Positions 21,194 to 21,535 of a stretch of 21,535 nucleotides of DNA are shown one piece after another; position 1 is the stretch's first letter; each line of letters starts with the position of its first letter. The DNA is taken from NCBI GenBank assembly GCA_020404485.1, contig DYDT01000137.1, positions 1 through 21,535 on the forward strand, given 5' to 3'. The position numbers and the translations under genes were made by a program. This DNA comes from Rickettsia endosymbiont of Diachasma alloeum (GTDB lineage Bacteria > Pseudomonadota > Alphaproteobacteria > Rickettsiales > Rickettsiaceae). The notes under the pieces were generated by a model. It was not told the origin of the DNA. It did not search any database and worked only from the letters and a program-made list of their open reading frames with translations.

Positions 21194-21445
21194 ATGCATC
21201 TTAGATTAATAGTTTTTATAATTTTTTGTGTATTTATTCTACCTAGTTGTAGTAATAAAAAGATTTATAAGAATTCAAATTCATTTCAAGGGATAGTAAT
21301 TAGAGGTAAGCAAGAAGCGAGACAACTAGATATTCCAACTGCTAATATTTCTATAGTTCCTTATAGTATTCAAGAGGGTGTATATAGTTGTAGGGTACTT
21401 GTTAAAGAAAAACAATCTCAACCACTACCGGCTGAGAGCCGGTAG
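21194..21445 (+). pseudogene. Lipoprotein with flavokinase-like domain, truncated by insertion
   Basis: The first 18 residues are a lipoprotein signal peptide ending in the lipobox LPSC, with Cys19 the lipidation site. Residues 31-70 read FQGIVIRGKQEARQLDIPTA, then NISI and EGVYSCRVLVKEK. This is the start of a riboflavin kinase (RibF C-terminal) fold: G-x-V-x-x-G-x-x-x-x-R-x-L-x-x-PTAN, then GVYxxxV. The PTAN motif (48-51) normally binds ATP-Mg. After about residue 76 the match ends inside a hairpin, and the frame stops at 21443-21445, so most of the domain is missing. I infer that an element inserted around 21410-21424. An intact copy would be a lipid-anchored flavokinase-like protein of unknown role. 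Confidence 0.6.
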
Positions 21446-21471
21446 GTTGATGGTAGGCACTGGAAGTGCCT
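21425..21471. mobile_element. Twin hairpins at a probable IS200/IS605-type element end
   Basis: CTACCGGC-TGAGA-GCCGGTAG (21425-21445) is a perfect 8-bp hairpin, and AGGCACT-GGA-AGTGCCT (21455-21471) a perfect 7-bp hairpin, 9 nt apart. Both are far more GC-rich than the surroundings. They start where the flavokinase homology stops and lie just past the stop codon of a minus-strand reading frame. A subterminal hairpin directly after a transposon gene, without inverted terminal repeats, is typical of the right end of IS200/IS605-family elements. The rest of the element is outside the window. Confidence 0.5.
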
Positions 21472-21486
21472 TAGAATTTAAGCTGC

Positions 21487-21535
21487 TTATTCCAATCTAA
21501 TGTTAGAAATAGCAATTGGTTTATGAGCTTCTGTA
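21487..21535 (-). CDS. C-terminal end of a minus-strand gene, possibly tnpB (partial)
   Basis: Reading the minus strand inward from the window edge, 15 codons (TEAHKPIAISNIRLE) end in TAA at 21487-21489. The position, just inside twin hairpins, is that of tnpB in an IS200/IS605-type element, and short divergent tails of this kind are normal for TnpB. The residues themselves are too few to prove the family. Confidence 0.35.
   Translation of the reverse strand, partial: TEAHKPIAISNIRLE

Overview
The window reads as a chromosome segment of a Rickettsia, most likely spotted-fever or a related group. The grounds are an AT-rich composition; a UPF0176/TrhO gene followed by sdhC, sdhD and sdhA without sdhB; the order rpsL-rpsG-fusA-tRNA-Trp-secE-nusG-rplK-rplA-rplJ-rplL-rpoB-rpoC with no tuf between fusA and the tRNA, a junction described for Rickettsia prowazekii; and dispersed palindromic repeats of rickettsial type (TGTCATCCCG... 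and TGTCATTCCTGCG...). I cannot name the species from the sequence alone.

Layout. 1-2800 is a decayed, repeat-rich stretch. It holds the last codons of an upstream gene with a terminator, trhO (tRNA wobble-uridine hydroxylation), sdhC and sdhD (membrane anchors of succinate dehydrogenase). Between sdhC and sdhD lies a 403-bp block bounded by perfect 34-bp inverted repeats. The block carries a broken GIY-YIG endonuclease-like gene, and directly after it comes the C-terminal remnant of a HEPN-domain gene that runs into the start of sdhD. sdhA (2800-4590) ends in a strong terminator, followed by an amino-acid ABC permease (glnP-like, 4750-5406).

5407-21116 is the translation/transcription core. 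A promoter and a hairpin leader precede rpsL, rpsG and fusA. Then come tRNA-Trp, secE, nusG, rplK and rplA; a 249-nt leader before rplJ and rplL; a terminator and a 617-nt spacer before rpoB; and an unusually long 237-nt spacer before rpoC. These genes supply ribosomal proteins S12, S7, L11, L1, L10 and L7/L12, elongation factor G, the SecE translocase subunit, NusG and the two large RNA polymerase subunits. All look intact, with key motifs in place.

21117-21535 is again accessory. A palindrome related to one near trhO is followed by a lipoprotein with the start of a flavokinase (riboflavin kinase) domain. That gene is cut off at about residue 76 by two adjacent hairpins and the apparent 3' end of a minus-strand gene, which together look like the right end of an IS200/IS605-type element whose body lies beyond the window.

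The most interesting observations are the inverted-repeat-bounded GIY-YIG block beside a HEPN remnant inside the sdh operon, the probable TnpB-type element end at the right edge, the lipid-anchored flavokinase-like protein, a proline at the S12 position normally held by Lys88, and the odd rpoB-rpoC spacer with an orphan Shine-Dalgarno and mini-ORF.
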